Below, in pieces: positions 9,801-18,176 of a stretch of 64,000 nt of DNA (within the stretch, counting starts at the first letter, position 1; each line of letters begins with the position of its first letter). The stretch covers positions 21,402 to 85,401 of the forward strand of contig NZ_JABXWI010000033.1 of NCBI RefSeq assembly GCF_014930365.1. Reading direction: 5' to 3'. The DNA comes from Streptomyces caniscabiei (GTDB taxonomy: Bacteria; Actinomycetota; Actinomycetes; Streptomycetales; Streptomycetaceae). The notes under the pieces were generated by a model. That model was not told the origin of the DNA and made no database searches. It was given only the letters and a program-made list of their open reading frames with translations. The translations under genes were made by a program, and so were the position numbers.

Positions 9801-12409
9801 ACCGGGCCTCTCTGGCCGTCGCCCGCAGCCTGCACCGGGCCGGTGTGCGGTCCGGCTGCCTCGTCGGCGTGCTGGCCGACCGCGGGTGGGAACAGGTCGC
9901 CTCCGCCCTCGGCGTCCTGCGTGCCGGGGCCGCCTATCTGCCCCTGGACAGCGGACTGCCCGCCGCGCGCGTGGCCCGCTCCCTCGAGCACGCCGGAGCC
10001 GTCGCCCTGATCGTGCCCGCCTCCGCCCCCGTCGGGGACGGAGCGGCGGACGGCGTCACCGTCCTGCGGTTCGACGAGGCCGTGGCGGACGGCGATGCCG
10101 CGGGCACCGACCACGACCCGCGTCCCACCACGACCCCGGGCGACCTGGCGTACGTGATCTACACGTCCGGGTCCACCGGCGAGCCCAAGGGCGTGATGAC
10201 GGACCACCGCGGCGCTCTGAACACCGTCACCGACATCAACGAGCGGTTCGGCACGGACGCCGACGACCGCGTGTTCGCCTTGTCGTCCCTGGGCTTCGAC
10301 CTGTCCGTGTACGACATCTTCGGCACCCTGGCGGCCGGTGCCGCGCTCGTCATGCCGGGGCCGGGCGAGGAACGTGATCCGAGCCGCTGGGCGCGGCTCG
10401 TGGCCGACCACGGCGTCACCGTGTGGAACTCGGTGCCCGCGTTGATGGAGATGCTGCTCGTGCACGCCATGGGCAATCCGGCAGCGGACGTGAAGAGCCT
10501 GCGGCTGGTCATGCTCAGCGGGGACTGGATCCCCGTCGACATGCCCGACAACATCAGGTCGGTCAGCCCGACGGCCGAGGTGATCAGCCTCGGGGGTGCC
10601 ACCGAGGCGTCGATCTGGTCGGTGGCGCACCCGGTCGGCACGGTCGACCCGAAGCGGCCGAGCATCCCGTACGGTCGCCCCCTGCGCAACCAGACGATGT
10701 ACGTCCTCGACGACGCCTTCCGGCTCCGGCCCACCGGCCTGCCCGGCGCCCTGTACATAGGCGGTAGGGGACTGGCGGTCGGCTACCGCAACGCGCCCGA
10801 GCTCACGGCACGGGCGTTCCCCACCCACCCGGTGACCGGGGAACGTCTGTACCGCACCGGCGACCTGGCCCGGCTCATGCCCGACGGGAGCCTGGAGTTC
10901 CTGGGCCGCGAGGACTCGCAGGTCAAGATCCGCGGCATGCGCATCGAGCTCGGCGAGATCGAGGCCGAGCTCGTCCGGACGGAAGGGGTCCGCGAGGCTG
11001 CCGCGCTCGTCCAGGGCTCCGGCACGTCCGCTCAGCTCGCGGCCTACGTCGTACGGGAGGCGCCGGCCGCCCCCGGTCAGCCGCCCGCCGCCGGAACCGG
11101 CGCCCCGGCCGGACTGGACGCCGAGCGGGTGCGCAGGCTGGAGATCCGGCTGCGGCAGCCGGGACGGCGCGAGGACCTCGCGGGCCGCGAGATCCTGCCG
11201 TTCGCGCTGCCGTCGGACACGCGGGCGCTGCGCGGCGAGTCGGCCGCCCGGGGCGCGGCGACCGGATTCGGCGCCGGCCCCGTACCGGCCGCCGATCTGT
11301 ACGGGCTCCTCACCGTGCTCGCCCGCCAGGACGAGGACGGTGTGCCCCGGTACGCGTACGGCTCGGCCGGCGGCCTCTACCCGGTGCAGACGTACCTGGC
11401 CGTCGCGCCGGGCGGCGTCGACGGGATCGAGGCCGGCACCTACTACCTTGACCCGGCCGGTCCCGCGCTGGTGGCGCTCGACGGCCCGGAGGGAGCCCGG
11501 CGGGTCCTCGATCCCGCCCTGTTCGGTGAGTCCAACCGGCCGCTGGTCGCGCAGGCGGGCTTCGCCGTCCACCTGGTCGTCCGCGACGCGGCGGTGACGC
11601 CCGTCTACGGGGCACTGTCCGACCGGTTCGCCCTGCTGGAGGCCGGGGCGATGGCGCAGCTGCTGCGGCAGCGTGCCGCGGACTGCCGGGTCGGCCTGTG
11701 CCCGGTCGGGGACGTGTACGCCGAGCCGCTGCACGAGGTCCTGAGCCTGGAGAGGGAGCAGACGGTGCTCCACACCCTGCTCGGCGGTCTCCCGTTGGCC
11801 GCGGGCACCGCCGTCGACGACACGGACGTGTGGGCGGCCGGGCTGCGGGACGAACTCGCCCGGCGGCTGCCCCCGTACATGGTGCCCCGGCGCGTACGGG
11901 TGATCGACGCGCTGCCACTGTCGGCCAACGGCAAGGTGGACCGCAAGGCGCTCGCCCGGCTGGACGGCGCGCCGGCGCGGCCCACCGCGCCCCGACCCGC
12001 GCTGTCCGAGGCGATCCGGCCCGCCGGGGCGCAGGCCGCTCCGACGACGGGCTCCGGCACCCTCCCCGGGACCACCCTGGAACGCCTCGCGGCGCTGTGG
12101 CGTGAGGTGCTGGACGGTCAGGAGATCGGCGCCGACACCAATTTCTTCGACGCCGGGGCGACCTCCATCCACCTGGTGCGCGTACAGAAGGGGATCTCCG
12201 CGGAGTTCGGCACGGAACTGTCGGTCGTCGCGATGTTCGACAACCCCACCGTCCGGCACCTCGCCGAGCTGCTCGACAGCGCCGAGCGGGCGGCGCGCGT
12301 CGACACGGGGGAGGGCTCGGCACCCGCTGCCGGCCGGCGCCGGCACCACGAACAGCGGCGTGCCGCCCGCCGTGCGCGCGGCTCCGGCCCCACCCCGTCC
12401 GCCGGCTGA
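3833..12409 (+). CDS. Two-module NRPS: C-A(Gly, embedded luciferase-like monooxygenase)-PCP-Cy-A(Cys, embedded oxidase)-PCP
   Basis: 2858 aa, GTG start inside the upstream stop. Module 1: condensation domain (HHMAGDAW near residue 197); adenylation domain (A3 YVIHTSGSTG near 672) whose A4-A5 interval is split by about 340 residues (761-1102) of luciferase-like FMN monooxygenase; A5 MYGPTETT near 1183; PCP LGGHSLLA near 1435. The specificity residues I read, D-I-L-Q-L-G-M-V-W, fit glycine. Module 2: heterocyclization domain (DPFPLTDVQRAYW near 1504; DxxxxDxxS as DTLIADGGS near 1636); A domain whose residues D-L-Y-N-M-S-L-I-W fit cysteine; a nitroreductase-like/McbC-type oxidase inserted after A8 (about 2416-2656); PCP FFDAGATS near 2771. 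Expected result: glycine added and possibly alpha-hydroxylated, then cysteine cyclised and oxidised to a thiazole. The monooxygenase chemistry is inference; domain calls are from visible motifs. Confidence 0.95.
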   Translation: MTESTGREERLARLTPEQRAAFLARTRGRAVTAATAPATGGEPADTVAGGPIPPVQGPAPLSFGQERLWFLEQLTPGLGVHNEYVALRLTGHLDLAALDAALTGLVDRHPALRTVVDPGDGTPVQRVLSTADTVLRVVDIEPGDAAAVRPDEGGLLPGERALGREEAARPFDLENGPLFRALLIRSAPDRSLLVVVNHHMAGDAWSRSVLVDDLCTGYRAHLDGTPAAGEALPVQYGDWAAWQRRELTDDHLADHLTYWEERLADAPPLLDLATDRPRPAVPTHRGGRVRFTLDARLTEALEGLGREARATPFMVTLAAWQAVLMRHSGQEDVVVGVPTAGRDRPELAALVGMFVNSLVLRADLSGDPTFGELLSRVREAALGALEHAQVPFEGLVRRLSPDRDLSHAPLYQVQFGYRNVPEPKITLPGVQVRLAELDNGLCRTDLSLELARHGDVTEGICEYSRDLFDEDSVRTLTDALERVLLRATADPTLRLSELLTLTPAEQALLRAAGDGGPVPEGAQDVLTDFARAVRTRPDAAAVGCLGTELTFRALHGRAADVAARLRAAGVRPGDRVGVGIRRCADLPAALFGVLMTGAAYLPLDPDYPPERLRYVCDDATPAAVLVHTATRETFADGTVLRGAALVDIDAPAGSALEEAPDGPPSADPEAAAYVIHTSGSTGRPKGVVVLHRNLTAFLAAMDRVVDTGDQPVTWLAVTSVSFDISVLELLWTVSRGHRVVITPDAGATAGPEPAVASAAPEFSLFYFASDSGGVISGPQQYRLLMDGARFGDEHGFSAVWLPERHFHAFGGAFPAPSVLAAAVATTTRRIGIRAGSVVMPLHHPVRVAEEWSVVDNLSGGRVGLSFASGWHMDDFVLAKDAYEDRQARTLDGLEQVRGLWRGERLAFEGPGGRAVEVGVLPRPVQSELPVWLTSSGNPETCRRAGEAGARLLTHLLGQSVEELADRVAVYREAWHRAGHPGDPHVTLMLHTFVGTDAENVRTHAWQPFREYLRSSVGLIENMARAMGVDITADDFTPDDREALLDHACARYLADSSLIGTVEDRLPLVHRLTAAGIDEIACLLDFGVDPDAAIGALSALADLRSRAAAAPPAGPREEPSLTGMIRAHGVTHLQCTPSHARALIEEADTAALGGLRQLLLGGERLDADLARRLAEHLRGTIRNMYGPTETTVWSTTDLVEPSEATVTIGRPVVGTVVRVLDPHGREVPAGVPGELYIGGAGVTAGYLDRPELTAERFVAPHGAKDPAGAAERFYRTGDIVRVRRDGRLEYLSRNDHQLKIRGFRVEAGEVEAVLTALPSVRQCVVTGHGLGTSAAALVAYFVPTAPDAPPGTAELRAELTRRLPSFLVPSRFVPLDALPLTGNGKVDLGALPEPGQQERGSVAFTAPTTPAEELITAIWRDALRVERVGVHDDFFELGGHSLLATQVVAGIRRTLGVRLPLRLLFEAPTVAALARAVEALGESSAARPSATAVPAALCPDHEHRHDPFPLTDVQRAYWIGRSGTVGGDVSCHLYVELDVDDIDLPRLEGSWQALVRRHDALRLVVDGDGTQRILADVPDYRVDVEDLRGLDRTGRDSRLEATRHAMSHQVLPSETWPLFDIRASRTGDTTARVHVSIDTLIADGGSVRILLGELLAVYRGELRPEPLELSFRDYVLAEQRRRGGPDGERDMAYWRDRLDTLPPAPSLPLARRPEELTETRFRRREAHLPAEVWNRLKERAAAARITPSALALAAYATVIGTWADADRFTLNLTLFNRVGDHPELSSLVGDFTALTMLEVDGATSGAFEERARRIQGRLWEDLDHQSVSGVRVAGELARRRGVAAAVMPVVFTSELGAADDTPPTEPGARIAYTITQTPQVWLDHQIAEDGDRLRLTWDAVEALFPPGVLDDMFAAYTALLTSLAEEPTAWTDAHREVLPPDQAARYTALNETAGPLPDGLLHEPFLARAAQQPERVAVVSATGTVTYGELDRASLAVARSLHRAGVRSGCLVGVLADRGWEQVASALGVLRAGAAYLPLDSGLPAARVARSLEHAGAVALIVPASAPVGDGAADGVTVLRFDEAVADGDAAGTDHDPRPTTTPGDLAYVIYTSGSTGEPKGVMTDHRGALNTVTDINERFGTDADDRVFALSSLGFDLSVYDIFGTLAAGAALVMPGPGEERDPSRWARLVADHGVTVWNSVPALMEMLLVHAMGNPAADVKSLRLVMLSGDWIPVDMPDNIRSVSPTAEVISLGGATEASIWSVAHPVGTVDPKRPSIPYGRPLRNQTMYVLDDAFRLRPTGLPGALYIGGRGLAVGYRNAPELTARAFPTHPVTGERLYRTGDLARLMPDGSLEFLGREDSQVKIRGMRIELGEIEAELVRTEGVREAAALVQGSGTSAQLAAYVVREAPAAPGQPPAAGTGAPAGLDAERVRRLEIRLRQPGRREDLAGREILPFALPSDTRALRGESAARGAATGFGAGPVPAADLYGLLTVLARQDEDGVPRYAYGSAGGLYPVQTYLAVAPGGVDGIEAGTYYLDPAGPALVALDGPEGARRVLDPALFGESNRPLVAQAGFAVHLVVRDAAVTPVYGALSDRFALLEAGAMAQLLRQRAADCRVGLCPVGDVYAEPLHEVLSLEREQTVLHTLLGGLPLAAGTAVDDTDVWAAGLRDELARRLPPYMVPRRVRVIDALPLSANGKVDRKALARLDGAPARPTAPRPALSEAIRPAGAQAAPTTGSGTLPGTTLERLAALWREVLDGQEIGADTNFFDAGATSIHLVRVQKGISAEFGTELSVVAMFDNPTVRHLAELLDSAERAARVDTGEGSAPAAGRRRHHEQRRAARRARGSGPTPSAG

Positions 12410-12497
12410 GCGGAAGCCGTGGCGGGGCACGGCCGCCTCCTGCCCCCTCCCGCAGCCTCACGGCCGCGCCCGCACCGACTGCGAGAAGAAGGACCGA

Positions 12498-15400
12498 ATG
12501 ACCACTCAGGACACCGAAAGCCCAGCGGGTGCACCGGACCTGCCGGACGCGATCGCCGTGACCGGCCTCGCGTGCCGGTTCCCCGGCGCGCCCGACGCCG
12601 AAGCCTTCTGGGCGCAGCTCGTGGCGGGCAGGGACGGCATCACCTTCCGTACCGACGAGGAGTTGGACGCGCTCGGCGTTCCGGCCGGCCGGCTCGCGGA
12701 TCCGCGGTTCGTTCCCGCCGGAGGGGTGCTGAGCGGCATCCAGGAGTTCGACGCGGAGTACTTCGGCATCACCCCCCGCGACGCGGCGCTGATGGACCCG
12801 CAGCACCGGCTGTTCCTGCAGTGCGCCGTCTCCGCGCTGGAGGACGCCGGGCAGCCCGCCCAGGGCACGGACGGCGGTGTCGGTGTCTACGCGTCCTCCG
12901 GCTTCAACTCGTACCTGACCCACCATCTCCTGCCGCACGCCGCCGAACTCGCCGACCGGGCCGACGTGCAGTGGCTGGCCGCGAGCGACAAGGACTACCT
13001 GGCCACCCAGACGTCCTACCGGCTCGGTCTCACCGGGCCCAGCCTGAGCGTGCAGACGGCGTGTTCGTCCGCTCTGGTCGCGGTCCATCTGGCCGGCGAG
13101 GCGCTGCTCAGCGGTGAGTGCGACGTGGCGCTCGCCGGGGCGGTGTCCGCCGGTGTCTTCCAGGGGCTGGGCTACCTGTACACCGAAGGGGGCATCCTGT
13201 CGCCGGACGGTCGCTGTCGGCCCTTCGACTCCGCCGCCGGCGGCACCGTCTTCGGCAGTGGTGTCGGCGTCGTGGTCCTCAAACGGCTCGCCGACGCCGT
13301 CGCGGACGGCGACACGGTACGCGCCGTCCTGCTCGGCTCGGCCGTCAACAACGACGGCGACCGCAAGGTCGGATTCACCGCTCCCGGCCTGGAGGGACAG
13401 GTCCGGGTCCTCGCCGCCGCGCAAGCCGTCGCCGGTGTCGGTCCGGAGGAGATCACCTGTCTGGAGGCGCACGGCACCGGCACCGCCCTCGGCGACCGTA
13501 TCGAACTCGCCGCCCTCGACCGGGTCTTCGCCGACGCGCCCGACCCCGGCCGGGTACTCGGCGCGGTGAAGTCGAACGTCGGTCACCTGGACACCTGCGC
13601 CGGCATGGCCGGCCTGATCAAGACGGTCCTCGCGCTGCAGCACCGCACCTTGTTGCCCACCGCACACTTCACCCGCCCCATGCCCGGTCTCGACGCGAGC
13701 CGCTTCCGCGTGCTCACCGAGGCCGAACCGTGGCCCGGCGTGGACGGCACCCGCACGGCCGGGGTGAGCTCCTTCGGCATCGGCGGCACCAACGCCCACG
13801 TGATCCTGCGGGAAGCCCCGCCGTCGGCCCGGCCCGCCCCGGGCGCCGATCCCGTCGGTGGCTGGCAGGTGCTGCCGCTGTCCGCCCGCACCCCGCAGGC
13901 GCTGGATCGACTGGCCGGACGGCTGGCCACCGCCGTCGTGGGCCCCGCCGCTCCTGCCCTCGCCGATGTCGCGCACACCCTGCAGACCGGCCGTACGGGC
14001 CATCCCTGGCGCCGTGCCGTCACAGCGGCACCCGGCCGCACGGCTGCCCTCACCGAGTCCCGGACCACTCCCGTGCGCGCCGGCGACACGCCCCGCGAGG
14101 TCGCCTTTCTCTACCCCGGGCAGGGGGCCGGCACCCCTGGCCTGGCGGCCGAGGCGTACGTCGGCGATCCGGTGTTCCGCGCCGCCCTCGACCGGTGCCT
14201 GGAAGCCCTGCGGCCATGGACAAGTGCCCCGCTGCGGGAACTGTTGCTCGATCCCGAACACTCGGACGCCTTCGACCGGACCGAGGTGGCCCAGCCCGCC
14301 CTGTTCGCTGTCGAGTACGCCCTCACGGAGTGGTGGACGGCCCTGGGCGTTCGGCCGGTGGCCGTGGCCGGGCACAGCGTCGGCGAACTGTCGGCCGCCT
14401 GCGCCGCCGGCGTGTTCACCCTGCCGGATGCCGCCCGGCTGGTCGCTCGCCGGGGTGAGTTGATGAGCCGGATGCCGAACGGGGCGATGCTCGCCGTACC
14501 CCTGCCAGAAGCAGAACTGCGCGACATCCTCTCCGGCGCGTACGACGACGCGGGCGGCGACGCGATGTCCCGGCCGGAGGTCGCCGCGGTCAACGCGCCT
14601 GACCGCTGTGTGGCAGCCGGTGAGCCGGCCGCCGTCGAACGGCTCCGGGAACTGCTCGGCGAACGGGGTGTGACCGCCCGTCCGCTGCCCGTCCGCCACG
14701 CCTTCCACAGCCGCCACGCCGACGGGCTGCTCGACGAGTTCGCCACGCTCGTCGCCGGAACACCGGCGCACGCCCCGCGCATCCCCGTCGTGTCCTCCCT
14801 GACCGGCCGACCGCTCACGGCCGACGAGGCCGTCTCGCCCCGCTACTGGGCCCACCAGCTGCGCAGGACCGTCCGTTTCGCGGACGCCCTGCGGGCCCTG
14901 CCGGAGTCGGTCGCCCTGATCGAGACGGGGCCGGGCGGGGCGCTGTCCGCTTTCGCGCGCCGCACCCTCGGCGCGGCCCCCCTCGTCCTTCGCTCACTCG
15001 GACCGCTCCATGACGGTGACGACGGGCCCCCCGCCCGGCTCGCCGCTGCCGGGCGGCTCTGGGAACACGGCGCCGTCATCGACTGGACGGCGCTGGGCGA
15101 GCGCACCGGACGCCGTCACGTCCCCCTGCCGACCTACCCGTTCGAACGGACCCGGCACTGGTTCGAACCGTCGTCCGCGGACGCTGACCGGTTCGGGGAC
15201 GCTGACCCGTCCACGGACACCCACTCATCCACGCCCCCGCGGAACCCAGCCACCGAGGCCCAGGCCACTGCGCCCGGCAGGCCGGACGACTGGCTCCAGG
15301 TCGTGGAATGGTCCCCTTCCGTACCGCCCGCCCCCGCCCCCGCGCCCGGGGTCGTCCTGCTGCTCGCCGACACCTCGGGGCTGGCCGACGAGGTCGCCGC

Positions 15401-18176
15401 GAGGCTGACCGGCGGCGGGGCCCAGGTGCACCTCGTGCGCCCCGGCACCCCGGGACCGCCGGACGGGGTCCGCGCCGAGGCCGACTGCCACCGGCTGGAC
15501 CCGGCACATCCAGAGGCGTTCCGTGTCTTGGCGGACGCCCTGGCCTCCCTGGGAGCGCCGCCCGACGCGGTCGTCTCCTGCTGGGCCGTCGACGCCCCCG
15601 CGCTCGACGCGGCCACCGCCGATGCCGTCGCGCGCTGCGCGCTCCAGGCCGTCACCGTACCCGCCGCGCTCGCCCACGCGTTGAGCGAGCGGTTCCCCGC
15701 CAACCCCGTCCGCATGCTCCTGGTCAGCGACGCGGCCCTCCCGGTGGGCGGACAGCGCCCCCGTACGCCGCACGCCGCGGCGGCGCTCGGGCCCGCCCGG
15801 GTACTGCCCGTGGAGCTCCCGGGCAGCGCGGTCCGCGCCCTCGACCTGGACTGCGGACCACGCTCACGTACCGACCTCGTCCGGGCCGCCGACGCGATCA
15901 CGACGGAACTCGCGACGCTCGTCCACGGCACCGGCACACCCGACCCCGTGGTCGCCGTCCGCGGCCGCGCCCGTCTGCTCCCCGGCGTCGCGCGCCCGGC
16001 ACTCGACCGCGGCGCGAGCCGGCCCGGCGAACTTCCCGGCGGGGCCTGGCTCATCACCGGCGGTCTGGGCGGCATCGGGACCGCTGTCGCCGGACGCCTG
16101 GCCGAGAAGCCGGGCCGCAGCCTCGTCCTCGTCACCCGCCGACCGGTACCCGACGGCCCGGCCTGGCATGTGATCAGGCGCACCGGTGAGCAGCCGGGCC
16201 CCTCCTTCCCGCCGGAGCTCACCCACACCCTGACGGAACTGACTGCGGGCGGTACCGAGGTCTGCCTGGTCCAGTGCGACATCGCCGACGAGAGCGGCCT
16301 GACCGAGGTGCTCGAGCGGGTGCGAGAGCGCTACGGCCGCATCGCCGGGATCGTGCACGCCGCCGGTCTGCCGGGGGGCGGCACCATGGCCCTGCGGCGC
16401 CGCGAGGACATCGTGCAGGTCCTGGAGCCGAAGGTGCGGGGCACCGTGCTGCTGCACCGGCTGACAGAACGGGACCGCCCGGTCATGGTTCTGTGTTCCT
16501 CCGTTCTGGCCGTGACCGGCGCGGCCGGACAAGCCGACTACACCGGGGCCAACGCCTTCCTCGACAGCTTCGCGCACACCACCGACACGGCCGTCTCCAT
16601 CGGGTGGGACCGCTGGTCCGAGAGAGGCATGGCCGTCCGCAGCGGTACGGCCGACAGCACCGAACGACCGGGAGTTCCGCTCGATCACGCGCTGTTCGAG
16701 GCGCGGCGGACGGCGCCGGAGGGGTGGACCGAGTTCCTCCTGCGCCATGGCCCGCACACCTCATGGCTGTCCCACGAGCACCGCCTGGCCGGCGAACCGG
16801 TTCTCCCCGGCACGGCCCTGCTCGACCTGGTCGTGGCCGCTCACCGGCTGCTGACGGAGACGGACAGGTCCGCCGGGACACGGCCCGCCGCCCCTGGCCC
16901 GGTGGAGCTGAACGCCGTGTTCACCAGCCCCCTGCCGATCCCCGAGGCGAAACCGCCGACAGTCGCCGTGCGGCTGCGGCCCCACACCGGGACCGCATAC
17001 GAGTGGGAGGTGAGTTCCTCGGCGTCGGGCGGCCGTCCGCACGGCCAGGGGCGCATCCGCCGCCACGACGGACCTCGTCCGGCCAGGCTCGATCCGGATA
17101 CGCCGCGCTCGTCCGGTGCGCGTGCCGCCGCCCCAGCGGCACGTCCGGCCGGCGGCACGACGGCCACTGGACCGCGCTGGGACTGCGTCAAGGACATCCA
17201 CCGGAGTGACGGGCGTGCCCGGCTCGCCCTGCGGCTGGCCGAGAAGCACCGCGACGACATCGCCGTCCATCCGCTGCACCCGGCGCTGCTCGACGTCGCC
17301 ACCGGAATCGTGGCCGCGGAAACGGGCAACCACCTGCCCGTGGCCTACCGGAGGCTGATCGTCCACCAGGATCTCGGCGCGGAGGCGTACGCGCACGTCA
17401 CTCTGCGCTCCGGTGACCCGCGGGCCGGCGGGACGCTCGTCGCGGACGTCACCCTGACCGATCCGGGTGGCCTTCCCGTCGTCACCGTCGCGGGCTTCGT
17501 CCTGCGCCCGGCACCGTCCGCTCCGCACGACAGCTCACCCGGGGTGAACCAGGAGGCGCGGGAGGGCATACCCACCCGCGACGGCCTGAACGCCCTGGAC
17601 CTGATCCTGGCCAACCCCCACCTGCCGCATGTCCTGGTCAGTCGCCGTGGCGCGGCCGTCAGGCCCGACGCGCCACGCGCGACCGGTGGCCACGAGGGCG
17701 GAACCGACCGCTCGCGGTCCGGGCAGGACGAGGCCGTCCCCGAACTCCTCGAGGGGCGCATCGCGCAGATCTGGGCGCGCATGCTGGGCCTGGAGTCGGT
17801 GGGAGCCGACGACAACATCCTGGAGCTGGGTGCCGACTCCCTGGCGGTCGTTCAGATCACCGCCGAGATGCAGCGGGTGGGACTGGCGGTGTCGCCCAGC
17901 GATCTCTTCGCCCATCCCAGCCCCGGCGCGCTGGCCGACCGGCTGAGGGCCGACGCCGGCGAGACCCTCCACGCCTCCGGCAGCCCGACAAGACCAGCCA
18001 CGTCCACCGATGCCGGGACCGAGAACGTCCTTCCCGGCTCCTCCCCGGCCGAGGACGGCCCGGCGGGTGCTCCGACCACCGACGCTCCGGGCCGCTTTCC
18101 GGACGCCGAGCTCGACACCGAGGACCTGTCTCAGGTACTGACCCTCTTCGCGTCCAGGAAGGACGACACGAAGTGA
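12498..18176 (+). CDS. Type I polyketide synthase with atypical order KS-AT-KR-DH-ACP
   Basis: 1892 aa. ATG at 12498 is chosen because AGAAGGA lies just upstream; the same frame is open to 12102 but that part overlaps the end of the NRPS. KS: DPQHR near residue 100, active-site Cys in TACSSA near 186, His in HGTGT near 324 and NVGHL near 359. AT: GHSVGE near 625 and HAFHSRH near 735, the malonyl-type signature. KR: TGGLGGIG near 1187 with Ser/Tyr/Asn near 1333-1350. A dehydratase follows the KR: HxxxGxxxxP as HRLAGEPVLP near 1428 and HPALLD near 1594. ACP: LGADSLAV near 1778. Canonical modules place DH before KR. The usual His/Gln four residues after the catalytic Asp is Gly here. Expected product is an alpha,beta-unsaturated unit next to the thiazole. 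The stop overlaps the next GTG by 4 nt. Confidence 0.95.
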   Translation: MTTQDTESPAGAPDLPDAIAVTGLACRFPGAPDAEAFWAQLVAGRDGITFRTDEELDALGVPAGRLADPRFVPAGGVLSGIQEFDAEYFGITPRDAALMDPQHRLFLQCAVSALEDAGQPAQGTDGGVGVYASSGFNSYLTHHLLPHAAELADRADVQWLAASDKDYLATQTSYRLGLTGPSLSVQTACSSALVAVHLAGEALLSGECDVALAGAVSAGVFQGLGYLYTEGGILSPDGRCRPFDSAAGGTVFGSGVGVVVLKRLADAVADGDTVRAVLLGSAVNNDGDRKVGFTAPGLEGQVRVLAAAQAVAGVGPEEITCLEAHGTGTALGDRIELAALDRVFADAPDPGRVLGAVKSNVGHLDTCAGMAGLIKTVLALQHRTLLPTAHFTRPMPGLDASRFRVLTEAEPWPGVDGTRTAGVSSFGIGGTNAHVILREAPPSARPAPGADPVGGWQVLPLSARTPQALDRLAGRLATAVVGPAAPALADVAHTLQTGRTGHPWRRAVTAAPGRTAALTESRTTPVRAGDTPREVAFLYPGQGAGTPGLAAEAYVGDPVFRAALDRCLEALRPWTSAPLRELLLDPEHSDAFDRTEVAQPALFAVEYALTEWWTALGVRPVAVAGHSVGELSAACAAGVFTLPDAARLVARRGELMSRMPNGAMLAVPLPEAELRDILSGAYDDAGGDAMSRPEVAAVNAPDRCVAAGEPAAVERLRELLGERGVTARPLPVRHAFHSRHADGLLDEFATLVAGTPAHAPRIPVVSSLTGRPLTADEAVSPRYWAHQLRRTVRFADALRALPESVALIETGPGGALSAFARRTLGAAPLVLRSLGPLHDGDDGPPARLAAAGRLWEHGAVIDWTALGERTGRRHVPLPTYPFERTRHWFEPSSADADRFGDADPSTDTHSSTPPRNPATEAQATAPGRPDDWLQVVEWSPSVPPAPAPAPGVVLLLADTSGLADEVAARLTGGGAQVHLVRPGTPGPPDGVRAEADCHRLDPAHPEAFRVLADALASLGAPPDAVVSCWAVDAPALDAATADAVARCALQAVTVPAALAHALSERFPANPVRMLLVSDAALPVGGQRPRTPHAAAALGPARVLPVELPGSAVRALDLDCGPRSRTDLVRAADAITTELATLVHGTGTPDPVVAVRGRARLLPGVARPALDRGASRPGELPGGAWLITGGLGGIGTAVAGRLAEKPGRSLVLVTRRPVPDGPAWHVIRRTGEQPGPSFPPELTHTLTELTAGGTEVCLVQCDIADESGLTEVLERVRERYGRIAGIVHAAGLPGGGTMALRRREDIVQVLEPKVRGTVLLHRLTERDRPVMVLCSSVLAVTGAAGQADYTGANAFLDSFAHTTDTAVSIGWDRWSERGMAVRSGTADSTERPGVPLDHALFEARRTAPEGWTEFLLRHGPHTSWLSHEHRLAGEPVLPGTALLDLVVAAHRLLTETDRSAGTRPAAPGPVELNAVFTSPLPIPEAKPPTVAVRLRPHTGTAYEWEVSSSASGGRPHGQGRIRRHDGPRPARLDPDTPRSSGARAAAPAARPAGGTTATGPRWDCVKDIHRSDGRARLALRLAEKHRDDIAVHPLHPALLDVATGIVAAETGNHLPVAYRRLIVHQDLGAEAYAHVTLRSGDPRAGGTLVADVTLTDPGGLPVVTVAGFVLRPAPSAPHDSSPGVNQEAREGIPTRDGLNALDLILANPHLPHVLVSRRGAAVRPDAPRATGGHEGGTDRSRSGQDEAVPELLEGRIAQIWARMLGLESVGADDNILELGADSLAVVQITAEMQRVGLAVSPSDLFAHPSPGALADRLRADAGETLHASGSPTRPATSTDAGTENVLPGSSPAEDGPAGAPTTDAPGRFPDAELDTEDLSQVLTLFASRKDDTK

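Noticed and set aside
8438..12430. 1330-codon open frame on the minus strand antisense to the NRPS
   Set aside because: High-GC coding DNA produces long antisense open frames. This one has no family motifs, and the + strand shows full NRPS domains.
12102..12497. Upstream extension of the second PKS frame
   Set aside because: It overlaps the final carrier-protein region of the NRPS; the ATG at 12498 has a good ribosome site and the PKS homology begins there.
11310..14855. 1181-codon minus-strand frame across the NRPS/PKS boundary
   Set aside because: No recognisable domain, and it is antisense to two certain genes.
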